This document shows, piece after piece, positions 53,401 to 62,985 of a DNA stretch of 64,000 bases (the stretch's first letter is position 1; the number at the start of each line of letters is the position of its first letter). The notes under the pieces are model-generated. The model was given only the letters and a program-made list of their open reading frames with translations, was not told the origin of the DNA and ran no database searches. A program made the position numbers and the translations under genes. The DNA comes from Haematococcus lacustris (taxonomy: Eukaryota > Chlorophyta > Chlorophyceae > Chlamydomonadales > Haematococcaceae). The stretch lies in the NCBI GenBank assembly GCA_030144725.1, contig JASKMD010000006.1:11175501-11239500 (forward strand), given 5' to 3'.

Positions 53401-56400
53401 CTCCTCCCCCTCTTCCCCCTCCTCCCCCCTCCCCTCCCCCCTCCTCCCCCTCCTCCCCCCTCCTCCCCCTCCTCCCCCTCCTCCCCCTCCTCCCCCCTCC
53501 TCCCCCTCCTCCCCCCTCCTCCCCCTCCTCCCCCCTCCCTCCCCCCTCCCCCTCCTCCCCCTCCTCCCCCTCCTCCCCCCTCCTCCCCCTCCTCCCCCTC
53601 CTCCCCCTCCCCCCCTCCTCCCCCTCCTCCCCCCTCCTCCCCTCCTCCCCCCTCCTCCCCCTCCTCCCCCTCCTCCCCCCTCCCTCCCCCCCTCCTCCCC
53701 CTCCTCCCCCTCCTCCCCCCTCCTCCCCCCTCCTCCCCCTCCCCCCCCTCCAGCCCCCCAGCTGTCCTCCCCCCTGCCCTGTTCCCCCTGTTGGCTGCAG
53801 GTCAGGCCGGTACTGGGAGGCAGTGCCCCATGTTCGCACCATAGTGGAGGCCTACAACCTGCTGGTCTATGAGCTGCTGCCGCCTGAGGTCTGCCGCCAC
53901 TACATCAACCATGGTGGGTGGGGGGAGGGGAGCTGATATCAAGGTGTTGGAGACAGGCTGCGTCTCAGCCATGGCAGCCAGGCTGTTGTAGAGTTTGCAG
54001 CGGTGTGTTTGCAGCCTGCAGCGTGAGACCTGTTTGAGGTGTGGGCTGTGGGTAGAGGTCTTCGCTTGCTGCTGTGGTTCCTGGTGTGCTGTTGATGTCC
54101 CCGCTCGCTTGTGAGGGAGGGTGGCTCTGCCAGGCAGCCTGAACTCGCTGCTGTCACTGTGGCAGGGGCACTGAGGCAAAGTGGCGCTGTCAGCCCCCTC
54201 CCACCTCAGCCCTCACCCCACCTCAGCCCTGCGGAGCCCTGGGTCAGCAGTGGGGCCGCAGGGTAACTGTGCAGTCAGCTCTTCACTGTAGGGTGCATGG
54301 TGTAGGGGTCCCCAGGTCATGGGTGAGTGTGTGCTTGCATGCCCTGCTTGCTTGCCATGCTGCTTGGTTAGCTGGCGTGCCTTGTCATGCCTTGCCATGC
54401 TGTGTGCTGTGTGCTTGCATGCCCTGCTTACAGGTGGACCAAGCAGTGGATGCGAGCCAGTCCAGCCTAGAGGCGTTTGTGGCGGAGCGGGTGGCAGAGC
54501 AGGTGGCTGGGGCCAGGCAGCAGCTCAGCCTGTACAGCAACAGGTGAGGGGGACCAGGACTCGACCACCAAGGGCTAGGGGCTGGGTCTGGGTCTGGGTT
54601 TGGGTTGGGGCTTGGGTTTGGGTTGGGGTTGGGGCTTGGGCTTGGGCTTGGGCTTGGGTTAGGTGACACTGCTTGGCTGGCTGGCCTGCCTGCCTGCACC
54701 CTGCCCCTTCCACCTGCCCGCCTGCCTGCCTGCCTCCTGGCTTGCAGTTATCAGGCCGCCATGGATCAGGCCTTGGCCGCCAGCTGCCAGGGCAGTGGGC
54801 AGCGCCGTCAGGCCCAGGCCCAGGTGGGAGGGTGGTGAGGGGGAGGGACGGCTGAGGGGTTGAGATGGGGGCAAAGGGTGCAAACGAGGGAGGGGGAGCA
54901 ATGGTGGTTTAGGAGGGAGGGCAGGGCAGGGCAGGGCAGGGCAGGGCAGGGCAGGGCAGGGCAGGGCAGGGCAGGGCAGGGCAGGGCAGGGCAGCCTGGC
55001 TGTGTCATAGGGCTATGGAGGATGCAGGGCAGGTGGGGTGCCTAGGCAGCAGCCAGACAACCAGCTGGCCCTGAGCTGGTGATGCCGGCCAGGGCTGCTT
55101 GCAGTTTGCAGCTGAACCAGAACCTTGCTCCTGGAGTGCTCCTGGGTTGGCACAGGCATCTTGCTTCACAGGCCAGGGGGGGTGGTGGCATGGTGGTGGC
55201 GGCTGCAGGTGCAGCAGGTGGTCAGCAAGCTGGAGGACCTGCGCTCATCACTGGCACAGCTGCGGGTACGCAGCCGCAGCCTGACCTCCCCCTCCCCCTT
55301 TCCTTCCTCTTCTCCCCTTCCTCACCCCAGCAGCACCCTCCCCTGTTGTGGCTCGGGCTCCGGCTCCATTACTCTCCTTGGCTTGTGCTCCGTACTGACC
55401 CTGCTCCCGACCTCCTGCCCTCACCCCCCTCCAACACCCTCCACCCCCCTCCAGGGCATTGCCCCGAGTCCCCCGCCCCCCCTGACCCTTGTTTGTCTGC
55501 TTCAACCTCCCAGAGCCGCCTCTGGGCTGTGGTTTCCTGGGGCCCCTGACCCTTGTCGGTGGTGTAGAGGTCAGACGCAGGCGGGCTCAGGCTGACAGGC
55601 TTACAGGGCTAGGGTCCTCCCTCCCTCACCTTCTCCACCCTGCTGACCCCCCTCCCCCGGGTCAGGGTCTGCCAGGGTTAGGCTCCTACCCCACACCTTT
55701 GCAACAGCTGCCTCCCCCTGCTCTGCCCCCCCTCGCCCCCCTTGCCCCTACCTCAGGCGGAGGTGGAGGCTTCAGTGCCGCATGTGAGGGGCACCCTAGC
55801 CTTCAACGACCTGGAGGAGCTGGAGGAGGTGGAGGCGGAGGAGGAGCCAAGCAGGGGGGAGCGGGGGCAAGTGGGCCACGGGCAAGAGCCAGGTGCAGGT
55901 CAGGAGGAGGCGGCTGGCCAGCAGGCAGCGGGGGAGGAGCAGCCGGGCAGGGGAGGGCAAGGGCTGCAGGCAAGCACCCCGCTCCAGTGCTCTGGCAGGG
56001 AGGGGCTGCCGCTGCTACCTGGGCCCACACCTTTTGCAGCGGCAGCAGCGCTGACAGCGGCGGCTGGTGACAGCAGCGAGGTGGGGGCTGCCCCTGCCCC
56101 TGCTGCTGCTCAGCCTGACAGTGGCCTGGGTGCTGGTGGCGACAGCAGCAGCAGGGAGGGTGTGGTTAAGGGCGAGGTGGAGGGGGACGGGGAGGGTCAA
56201 GAGGGTGCTGCCAGCCACGCTGTTGGTGACATGGGAAGCCAGGCGGAGGGGGAGGTGGAGGCGCAGGGGCAGGGGCAGGGGCAGGGGCAAGGCAGGGGTG
56301 TTGCTCGAGGTGAGCACGTAGCCGAGCCAATGGCTACCGAGCAGCAACAGCAGCCTGCCTCCGCTGACCTGGCAACAGCAGCTGATCAGTGTGCCAACGA

Positions 56401-57299
56401 CTTCACTGACCCACCACTCTCCCTCCCCCCCCCCCCCGCCCCCCCCTGCCCCACCCCACCCCAACGCACCCACCGATGCCAGCAGCAGCTCCACAGCGGC
56501 TGAGCTCCCCCCCTCCGCCCCCCCTGCTGCCACGACTGCCGGCAGCCACCCCTCCTGGCTGAACAGCTGTTTGAGGCGCGGCAGCAGCCTGTGGCGCAGC
56601 AGCCTGGGGCGCGGGGGCAGCGCCAGCAGTGGGGGGCCTGGCTCAGGGGCAGCGTTTGACTACAGCGCAGCTTTTCACCTGGTGATGTCAGGGGAGGGGG
56701 CATCGGCATCCCTGCTGCTGCACCCAGCGGGGGAGCAGGGCGGGGAGGGAGAGGGCGGGATGGGGGGAGGGGGAGATGTGCGGGCTGGGGAGGGGGAGGG
56801 GGAGGGGGAGGAGGAGGCCGCTGCCTGGCCTGCCCCTGCTGCCCTTGTTGACTTCCCCTCTGCTGCTGACCCCTCCGCTCACGCCCCTGCCCTGGACCCA
56901 GCTGTCCCTGCTGCTGCTGCTGCTGCTGCTGCCAGCACCCCTCCCGGGCTGTTGCCGGCCGGGGTGGTGGCAGGGCCCCCCCTAGTGAGTCACCCCTATG
57001 CAGTGGATGCTGCGGGTGAGGTGGGGGAGGAGGAAGCTGCAGGGCAGCTGGAGGCTTGCAGGGGCAGCGGTGGTGGGGAGAGCAGCAGTGGCAGCCAGGG
57101 GCCTAGGGAGGGGTATGGGGAGGGGGTAGGGGAGGAGCAGAGGCAGGGGGAGGGGGAGGTGAGGGGGGCGGACCCCCTGCCTGGGGCCCTGCACCGCTCC
57201 GCTTGGGGCAGTGGCGGCAGCAGCAGTGCGGGGAGTGGGGAGTGGTTGATGGTGCCCAGCGCAGACCCAGCTGAGGGACAAGCTGAGCTGCTGAGCTGA
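47414..57299 (+). CDS. Dynamin-like GTPase, CrfC/YjdA-type motifs, frameshifted
   Basis: Many short exons encode a large GTPase. Landmarks: LLDT then AGANEAGEE (G3, switch II) in 47414-47597; VERLLSGVDACVYLLDYTKL in 48106-48208; SQRFFFVVNK (G4 start) in 48469-48526, completed by VDA at 49056; VVLVSARNALLSRC (G5 region) at 49470. Stalk-like helices follow at 49901, 50413 (LTASCQALAQRSTELQEHLD), 51035, 52174-52284, 53262-53352, 53803-53913 (PHVRTIVEAYNLLVYELLPP), 54434-54544, 54748-54823 and 55209-55266. The last exon (55757-57299) encodes an acidic, Gly/Gln/Ala-rich tail. The LDTPGPNEAG-like and DYT-LK motifs recall bacterial CrfC/YjdA dynamins. No P-loop is visible; it is presumably upstream or in the gap. 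About ten 1-2 base frame breaks interrupt otherwise conserved exons, so it is either a pseudogene or poorly corrected sequence. Confidence 0.7.
47740..48100. repeat. Long polypyrimidine tract (C/T) in intron
   Basis: Almost only C and T on the plus strand, built of CTCCCC-type units, between exons ending at 47597 and starting at 48106. The Pro/Ser frames across it are not coding. Confidence 0.9.
48340..48432 (-). repeat. Tandem ~56-bp units with tRNA B-box-like cores
   Basis: On the minus strand two units contain GGTTCAACCCCTGC and GGTTCAAACCCTGC preceded by CACAGGTC/ATAGGTC, resembling the T-arm (B box) of tRNA genes. No complete tRNA cloverleaf or A box was found, so a tRNA-derived SINE fragment is more likely than a tRNA. 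Confidence 0.4.
53360..53755. repeat. ~400-bp (CCTCCCC)n polypyrimidine tract in intron
   Basis: Nearly pure C/T built of CTCCCC units between the exons at 53262-53352 and 53803-53913 of the dynamin-like gene. Strong strand asymmetry; non-coding. Confidence 0.95.
54918..54992. repeat. (GGGCA)n pentanucleotide array
   Basis: About 14 GGGCA units in an intron of the dynamin-like gene. Confidence 0.95.
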
Positions 57300-57805
57300 G
57301 GTGACCCCCCCCCTGCTCCCCCCCTCCTCCCGCCCCCTGCTGCACAGCCTTGCCTGCCCTCCTGTGGCTGAAGTAACCCTAACCCTAACCCACACCCTGA
57401 CCCTGTCCCGCCCTCCCTCTCGGCAATGACAGCTGTGGATCAGGCTGGCGGTGCAGGGGGTCAGCCCCACCGCCAACACCTGAAGCAGCAGTGGGAGCCT
57501 GGTGGGGGCTGTTTGTGGGGTCTGCTGCTGCTGGGCCTGCTGTGGGGGTGACTGGCCTTACTACATCCACGCTCGCCAGTCTGCCACTGGCCCGCTACTG
57601 GTTATGCTGGGCGGTTCGCTGGTGTGGTCCGCTGGGTGGCCTACTGGATCTACTGAGCTGCTGCTGCCCCTGCTGGGGCTGCTGGTGGGCTGGGTGGCAA
57701 CTTGCTTCCGCTTGTTTGGTCTGCTACTGGGCCTTCTGGGCGGTCCGCTGGTATTTGGTTCGGCAGCAGGTCTGAGGCACTTCCCTGCTTTGGCTCATCT
57801 GGCAT
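57300..57805. other. 3' flank of the dynamin-like gene, no gene supported
   Basis: Contains a short CCCTAA telomere-like run near 57375-57391 and Gly/Leu/Trp-rich chance frames made of related CTGGGCGGTTCGCTGG-type segments. Confidence 0.5.
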
Positions 57806-58351
57806 CAGGCTGAGTGGCGGGCACCATGACAGCCAGTACACTCGCCTTCATGCCGGCCTGCTGAAAGAAGCCCTAGCATGCCCCAGCATTTGGTTCGGCA
57901 GCAGGCCAGCCTGGCTCAATCGGCGCACTGCCTATGGCTTAACCGGGCGATGCAAGGCACTATGAGGGGCGCCCCCCTCCCCACCCTCTCCCCCTCCCCT
58001 CCCCTCCCCTCACCCTCCCACCTGGGCTGTATAATGTGAAGCTGCCGCTCCGCTGGTAGAGCTTATGTTGTCAGGGGTTGTGGCCAGAAGCGTTTGACAG
58101 CAGTGTGAACCGAAAGCCTGGTACCACTTGTTGCTACAAGGCGCCTGCCTGCTGCTGCCCGCTGCTGCTGCCTGCTGGTAGCTGCACCTGCCTGCTGCCG
58201 CCTGCTTGTCACTGGGTACATGGGGGTACATGGGGGACGGTGTACAACCATAACCAACATCATCATCAGAAACATTATAAGACAAGGGGTTTGAACAAGT
58301 AAAGTGGAATGTGAGGGGTGATGTGTGCGTATGTCTTGGCAAGGATAGTAG
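57806..58351. repeat. 546-bp direct repeat flanking the LINE, left copy
   Basis: Matches 61777-62322 at a constant offset of 3971; no difference was seen by eye. It begins CAGGCTGAGTGGCGGGCACC and ends GGCAAGGATAGTAG. Confidence 0.95.
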
Positions 58352-61300
58352 TAGTAGTTGTTACACTAAGGAGGTAGGGCTCGGGTGGATACAAGCCAAC
58401 CTCCAAAGGTAAAAGACTTAGGAGAGAACAGAGAAAAAGGGAAAAAGAAGGGGAACTACCTAGGAGAGAAAGAACTCAGAGAAGGAAGGGGAAGGGAGCT
58501 AAAGGGAGCGGGTGAGAGACCTCGAGAAGCGGAGAAGTCAGAGAAGCGGAGGAGCAAGGGGCGCAAAAGGTTGGAGGGCTAGTAAGGACGCAAAAGCTAG
58601 GAGGGCTAGAAAGGAGAGGGGAGTGAAACACGTTAAGGAGTCAGAGGGACTAGGAGGAGTAACCGGGAAAGTGACACTAAGGGATCCGTCTTGAGTAGAG
58701 ATGAAGGGATGGGGATGGGGGAGGTTCCAGCCAGGAGGGTTGGGATGGGCTAGGGTGAAGTCTTGTAGGTGAAGCCAAAAGGTAGAGATAGCAAGCTGGC
58801 TGGCTGCAGAAATGGGGGAAAGGGTGGTAGGAGCGGTCGCTTGAGTGGTGGGGTGATGGGTGAGAGCCCAGAGACGGCGACGGCCAAAGTCCATCGCATC
58901 AAGGGCAGCCATGCAAACCAGGCTCCAGAGGGAAGGAGGGAAGGTAGGGGTGGGGGGGATGAGGCACCAAAGGGAGGATTGGTGAACTTGGGTGCCGAGG
59001 CTGAGGGAGAGCTGTTGTCTAATGGTAACGGCGATGGGGCAACTCCAGAAGCTGTGTTGGCGGCTGTGACGGGGATGGTGAGAGGGGTCGCAAGGGCAAG
59101 ACCAGGGGGTGATGCGGCTCCCAGGGATGGCATTGATGCTCAAGCGCCAAAGGGTCTCTTTAAGGAGGTTGGAGCAAGGAATCTTCCAGGCTTTGTTAAG
59201 GTTGGTAGTGAAAGCTTGAAGGGCTAGCGCTCGAGAGGTAGGTGGGTGAGGTGTGGATAGAGCTTGGGTGATGTAAGAGATGTGGGCCTGCTTGCGGGCG
59301 GAGGTGATGTGGGGGGTGAGCATGGAGGTGAAGACCCTCACAGGGGTCCCAATGAGGGTGGGGAAGACCCGAGGGGTAGAGGTGGTGGGTGAGGACCAAG
59401 AGAGGGAGGTAAGGTGTTGGAGGGGGACTGGTGTAACTGGGAGGGGTTGGTTGGGAGAGGTAGCGGGAAGGGATAAAGGGCCGAGGGCTTGGAGGGCTTG
59501 GCACATGAGGGTAATGATGCCTTGGGGGAGTAGGTGGGGTTGGTGGAGGGCAGGGAGGCCTATGATGCCTCGAGAAATGTCAGGAACGGTGGCTTGGGTA
59601 GAGAGAAGTAGGGTATGAGCAGGGTGGAGAGAGGGACAGGCGTGGGTGAGGAGGGTGGCTGCTAGAGGGATCCATGAAGGGGATGATTGAGAGGGGGTTG
59701 GGGGGGTTGGTGAAGGGGGGAGGGTGTTGGGGTTGGTATGAGAAGGCTGGGTAGGGTGGGAGGGGCTGTCTCGGGAGGGGCTAGGTGGTAGGCTGGAGGA
59801 GAGAAGGGGGGTGAAAAAACGGGAGAAGAGGGAGTGAAGGGTGTGGTAGAGATTGGAAAGGAAGGTACGGATAAAAGAGAGGAAGGGGCGGGTAGGTGTA
59901 GGGCGGGTAAAGGGGGGGGGGTGAAGGGTGGGATTGGCTGGTGGGGGGGACGGGGACGGGACGGGGAGGGAAGGGTGGAGTAGGCGTGGTCATTGATGAG
60001 GTGGTGTAGAAGCCGTGTAGCCATGGCGGCGTGCCGAGCCTGGATGTGTTCTCTTAGAGGTAGGAGGCCAAAACCTCCGTCAGCAGGACGGCCCATGGCA
60101 AGGGGGTAAGGGAGGTTCTTGACCACAAGGTGGTAGAGGGTATGGGTGAAGGTAGGGAGAGTAGGTGGTAGGCCCGAGAATTCGGCGTGGTAGAGGAAGG
60201 TGCTAAGGGCATAGGTGGAGGAGGCGATGCCCTTGCCCATGGTAGAGAGGGGGAGGCCGTTGAGACGGTGGAGGTGTTTGGTGGCTTGCCTCAGGCGCTC
60301 CTCCCAGGCTGAGGAGGTAGCTGGGTCGGGGTGAGGGGAGAGGGTGTTTGGAGGTCTAAGAGAGGCTCGGGTGGCTCTGGTGTGGCGAGGGGTGGGGGAG
60401 GAGAGGGTAGGGTTGGCCTGTTGGATGCCAAGGGAAGTGGCGGAGTGATGGACAGGGATGCCAGCCAGATGGGTGGGGGGAGAGGGGAGGGGGACGCCAA
60501 TGAGGACAGCAGAGGATTTGTCTGTATTTACCCGTTGCCCCGAAGCGTCTCCAAAGGTAGTGAGAGCAAGGGAGAGGGTGGAGAGGGCAGGGTCTGTGAG
60601 GTCGCCTTGGTGAATCTGGGTATCGTCAGCGAAGAAAGTGCAGACGAGCCGAGAGCCTCCGATCCGCACGCCTAGCTGTGGGTGGGAGATGAGCCAGGAG
60701 GCGAACCCTTGAGCCACAAAGAGGTAAAGGAGGGGTGAGAGGGGGCAGCCTTGTCGGACGCCCGCGGACCAGGTGAAAAGGGGTGAGTCTGTGCCGTTGA
60801 CGTGGGTAACAGCCTGGGTGTTGTGAAGGAGGATCCGAGCCCAATTAACCATCCCGTCTGAGGCTCCCAAGGTGTGCATGAGGGTGTAAAGGAAGTGGCG
60901 GTCTACGGTGTCAAAGGCCTTGGCTATGTCGAGGTAGATGTTGGCTGCTGAGAGCCCTTGACTCTGGAGGGCGTGGGGAAGAAGGGAGGTGGTGTTGATG
61001 TTATCCTCTATCCGACGGCCGGGGAGGAAGGCAGATTGTTCCCTGCCGATGGCTGGGGCCATGGCTTTCCCGAACCTGGCTGCCAAGATTTTGGCGAGGA
61101 GACGGTAAAGAGAGGGGAGGAGGGTGATGGGGCGATAAGAGGTAGGGTTAGAGAGGTTGGGAGCTGAAGGTTTGGGGATGGGGGTAATGGTACCTCTGTT
61201 GAAGCCGGTGGGGAGGGTTCCAGTGGTGCCGATAGCAGTGAAGAGCTTGGCTATCAGAGGAGCCCAGCAGTCACCGTCGACGCGCCAAAGGTTGTAGGGT

Positions 61301-61776
61301 AAGCCGTCAGGGCCAGGGGAGGATGTCGAGGGGCAGGAGGTGAGGGCTGTGAGGACTTCAGCCACTGTGATGTCTGCCGCTCCGGCTAACCCAGCAAGGG
61401 TGGGGGGGATAAGGTGGACTGTGCCTTTAGTAAGCTCAAGCTGAAGGGCTGTGATAACCGCTCGTTGGGCATGTGGGTTGGTAAGAGGTTGAGCGCTGAC
61501 CCGCGAGAAGTGGGCGCCGAGAGCTGTAGCAATGGATCTGTTAGAGGTGAGGTATTCGCCTCCAGGAGAACGGAGAGAGGGGATGGAAGTAGGGGTGGTC
61601 GGTGGGTGGATGAGGGAGGTGAGGAGGGGGGAGGGTTGTTCTCTATGGTGGAGCCAGGTGGAGTGCGCGTCGCGGGTAAGGTGAGAGGTAGAAGCTGAGT
61701 GCGCTTGCCTGAATGAGGTGAAGGCTTGGGCCACCAGGTTTAAGGCATGAGGAAGGGTGTCAGGGAGAGCTGTGGC
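58352..61776 (-). mobile_element. 5'-truncated LINE (non-LTR retrotransposon)
   Basis: A 3425-bp insert on the minus strand with a reverse transcriptase frame followed by a zinc-knuckle frame, the order of plant L1-like LINEs. No endonuclease domain is present upstream, as expected after 5' truncation. On the minus strand the 3' junction carries a short CTA/TAC microsatellite instead of poly-A. The insert lies between long direct repeats and appears recent. Confidence 0.85.
58538..59693 (-). CDS. LINE C-terminal ORF with zf-RVT zinc-binding domain
   Basis: Stays open upstream of its first Met (59506) back to about 59693, overlapping the end of the RT frame, so it is the shifted continuation of the same protein. 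It contains ETLWRLSINAIPGSRITPWS then CPCDP...RQHSFWSCPIA, the C-x-C/H/C layout of the reverse-transcriptase-associated zinc-binding domain (zf-RVT) of plant LINEs. One single-base frameshift near 59670-59690 separates it from the RT frame; mutation, sequencing error or programmed shift cannot be told apart here. Confidence 0.8.
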
Positions 61777-61812
61777 CAGGCTGAGTGGCGGGCACCATGA
61801 CAGCCAGTACAC
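59662..61812 (-). CDS. LINE reverse transcriptase ORF
   Basis: A 716-residue frame. Residue positions: GPDGLPYNLW at 167-176, SYRPITLLPSLYRLLAKIL at about 225-243, DIAKAFDTVD at 295-304 (first catalytic Asp), GVRQGCPLSP at 351-360, and FADD at 394-397 (catalytic Asp pair). FADD and the QGCPLSP spacing are typical of non-LTR rather than LTR retrotransposons. The N-terminal 150 residues look like the linker between endonuclease and RT. The first 12 residues come from the flanking repeat. A Pro/Ser/Thr-rich C-terminal part runs to a stop at 59662, after which the reading continues in another frame. Confidence 0.92.
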   Translation of the reverse strand: MYWLSWCPPLSLATALPDTLPHALNLVAQAFTSFRQAHSASTSHLTRDAHSTWLHHREQPSPLLTSLIHPPTTPTSIPSLRSPGGEYLTSNRSIATALGAHFSRVSAQPLTNPHAQRAVITALQLELTKGTVHLIPPTLAGLAGAADITVAEVLTALTSCPSTSSPGPDGLPYNLWRVDGDCWAPLIAKLFTAIGTTGTLPTGFNRGTITPIPKPSAPNLSNPTSYRPITLLPSLYRLLAKILAARFGKAMAPAIGREQSAFLPGRRIEDNINTTSLLPHALQSQGLSAANIYLDIAKAFDTVDRHFLYTLMHTLGASDGMVNWARILLHNTQAVTHVNGTDSPLFTWSAGVRQGCPLSPLLYLFVAQGFASWLISHPQLGVRIGGSRLVCTFFADDTQIHQGDLTDPALSTLSLALTTFGDASGQRVNTDKSSAVLIGVPLPSPPTHLAGIPVHHSATSLGIQQANPTLSSPTPRHTRATRASLRPPNTLSPHPDPATSSAWEERLRQATKHLHRLNGLPLSTMGKGIASSTYALSTFLYHAEFSGLPPTLPTFTHTLYHLVVKNLPYPLAMGRPADGGFGLLPLREHIQARHAAMATRLLHHLINDHAYSTLPSPSRPRPPHQPIPPFTPPPLPALHLPAPSSLLSVPSFPISTTPFTPSSPVFSPPFSPPAYHLAPPETAPPTLPSLLIPTPTPSPLHQPPQPPLNHPLHGSL

Positions 61813-62322
61813 TCGCCTTCATGCCGGCCTGCTGAAAGAAGCCCTAGCATGCCCCAGCATTTGGTTCGGCAGCAGGCCAGCCTGGCTCAATCGGCGCACT
61901 GCCTATGGCTTAACCGGGCGATGCAAGGCACTATGAGGGGCGCCCCCCTCCCCACCCTCTCCCCCTCCCCTCCCCTCCCCTCACCCTCCCACCTGGGCTG
62001 TATAATGTGAAGCTGCCGCTCCGCTGGTAGAGCTTATGTTGTCAGGGGTTGTGGCCAGAAGCGTTTGACAGCAGTGTGAACCGAAAGCCTGGTACCACTT
62101 GTTGCTACAAGGCGCCTGCCTGCTGCTGCCCGCTGCTGCTGCCTGCTGGTAGCTGCACCTGCCTGCTGCCGCCTGCTTGTCACTGGGTACATGGGGGTAC
62201 ATGGGGGACGGTGTACAACCATAACCAACATCATCATCAGAAACATTATAAGACAAGGGGTTTGAACAAGTAAAGTGGAATGTGAGGGGTGATGTGTGCG
62301 TATGTCTTGGCAAGGATAGTAG
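61777..62322. repeat. 546-bp direct repeat flanking the LINE, right copy
   Basis: Partner of 57806-58351. The first 12 codons of the RT reading frame lie in this copy, which shows that the annotated start of that frame is accidental rather than native to the element. Confidence 0.95.
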
Positions 62323-62540
62323 AATGCGAAGTCCCTTCTCTTCAGCTGCGGCTTGAGACTCATCGTAAGTGCCAGTTGGCCGACTTCTCGTGGAGGCTTC
62401 CAATGGTGGTTGTTGGTGGTGATGGTGGTGGTTGAGTTACTGTACTTGCTTCCTTGCTTGCTTCTTCACTTGTTGTTGTGGGAGGTTTGAGTTCATCGCT
62501 TCTTGATGGAGCTCTGTAGCATCACATGCACCCGGTTTGG

Positions 62541-62580
62541 GCGGTAAGAGGTGGCATGGGCCATCCAGCCATAGGGCGTG
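62541..62580. repeat. Short direct repeat (pairs with about 63744-63782)
   Basis: AGAGGTGGCATGGGCCAT(C/A)CAGCCATAGG occurs at both places. The rest of 62986-64000 shows no supportable gene. Confidence 0.6.
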
Positions 62581-62880
62581 TAGCTATGCAACTGTAAAAT
62601 AGATCAGGCGAGGCTCCTATTCATGCGCCCATGTGGTTTCCGACTGGATGCCCTTGCAAGAGGTACCCCAGGTGGACTGCCATCTCTATACACAGGGGTA
62701 CCCCTTGCACTGCGTCAAGGGAACTCAGTCAGAGGCCGATGTAAGAATGGACAGCCACAGTCCAGCAGACGCACTACAATGTCGAGTGATCAGGTACAGG
62801 TCGAGTGATCAGTTACATGAAATCCACCGCACCTGACTTCAATACTTCTGTAATGGTCGGGAACCAGGGAATCCGTCGGT

Positions 62881-62985
62881 CGGGCGCTCCCAACATGGGG
62901 TTGGTAATATGCATGCAAGTACTCTCTCAATAGTGCATCGTTTTCGATAGCGTTTATCACATTGGTATCTGCAAAGCAATGCGCA
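62881..62985. mobile_element. Diverged left end of a hAT copy
   Basis: CTCCCAACATGGGGTTGGTA and the ATGCAAGTACTC...TTTTCGATAGCGTTTAT sequence that follows match the left ends at 25521 and 36488, but the terminal bases are altered. The right end was not seen in the window. Confidence 0.65.

Noticed and set aside
57806..62322. LTR retrotransposon
   Set aside because: RT has FADD and a zf-RVT domain follows; no gag, protease, RNase H-integrase order, primer-binding site or TG...CA termini.
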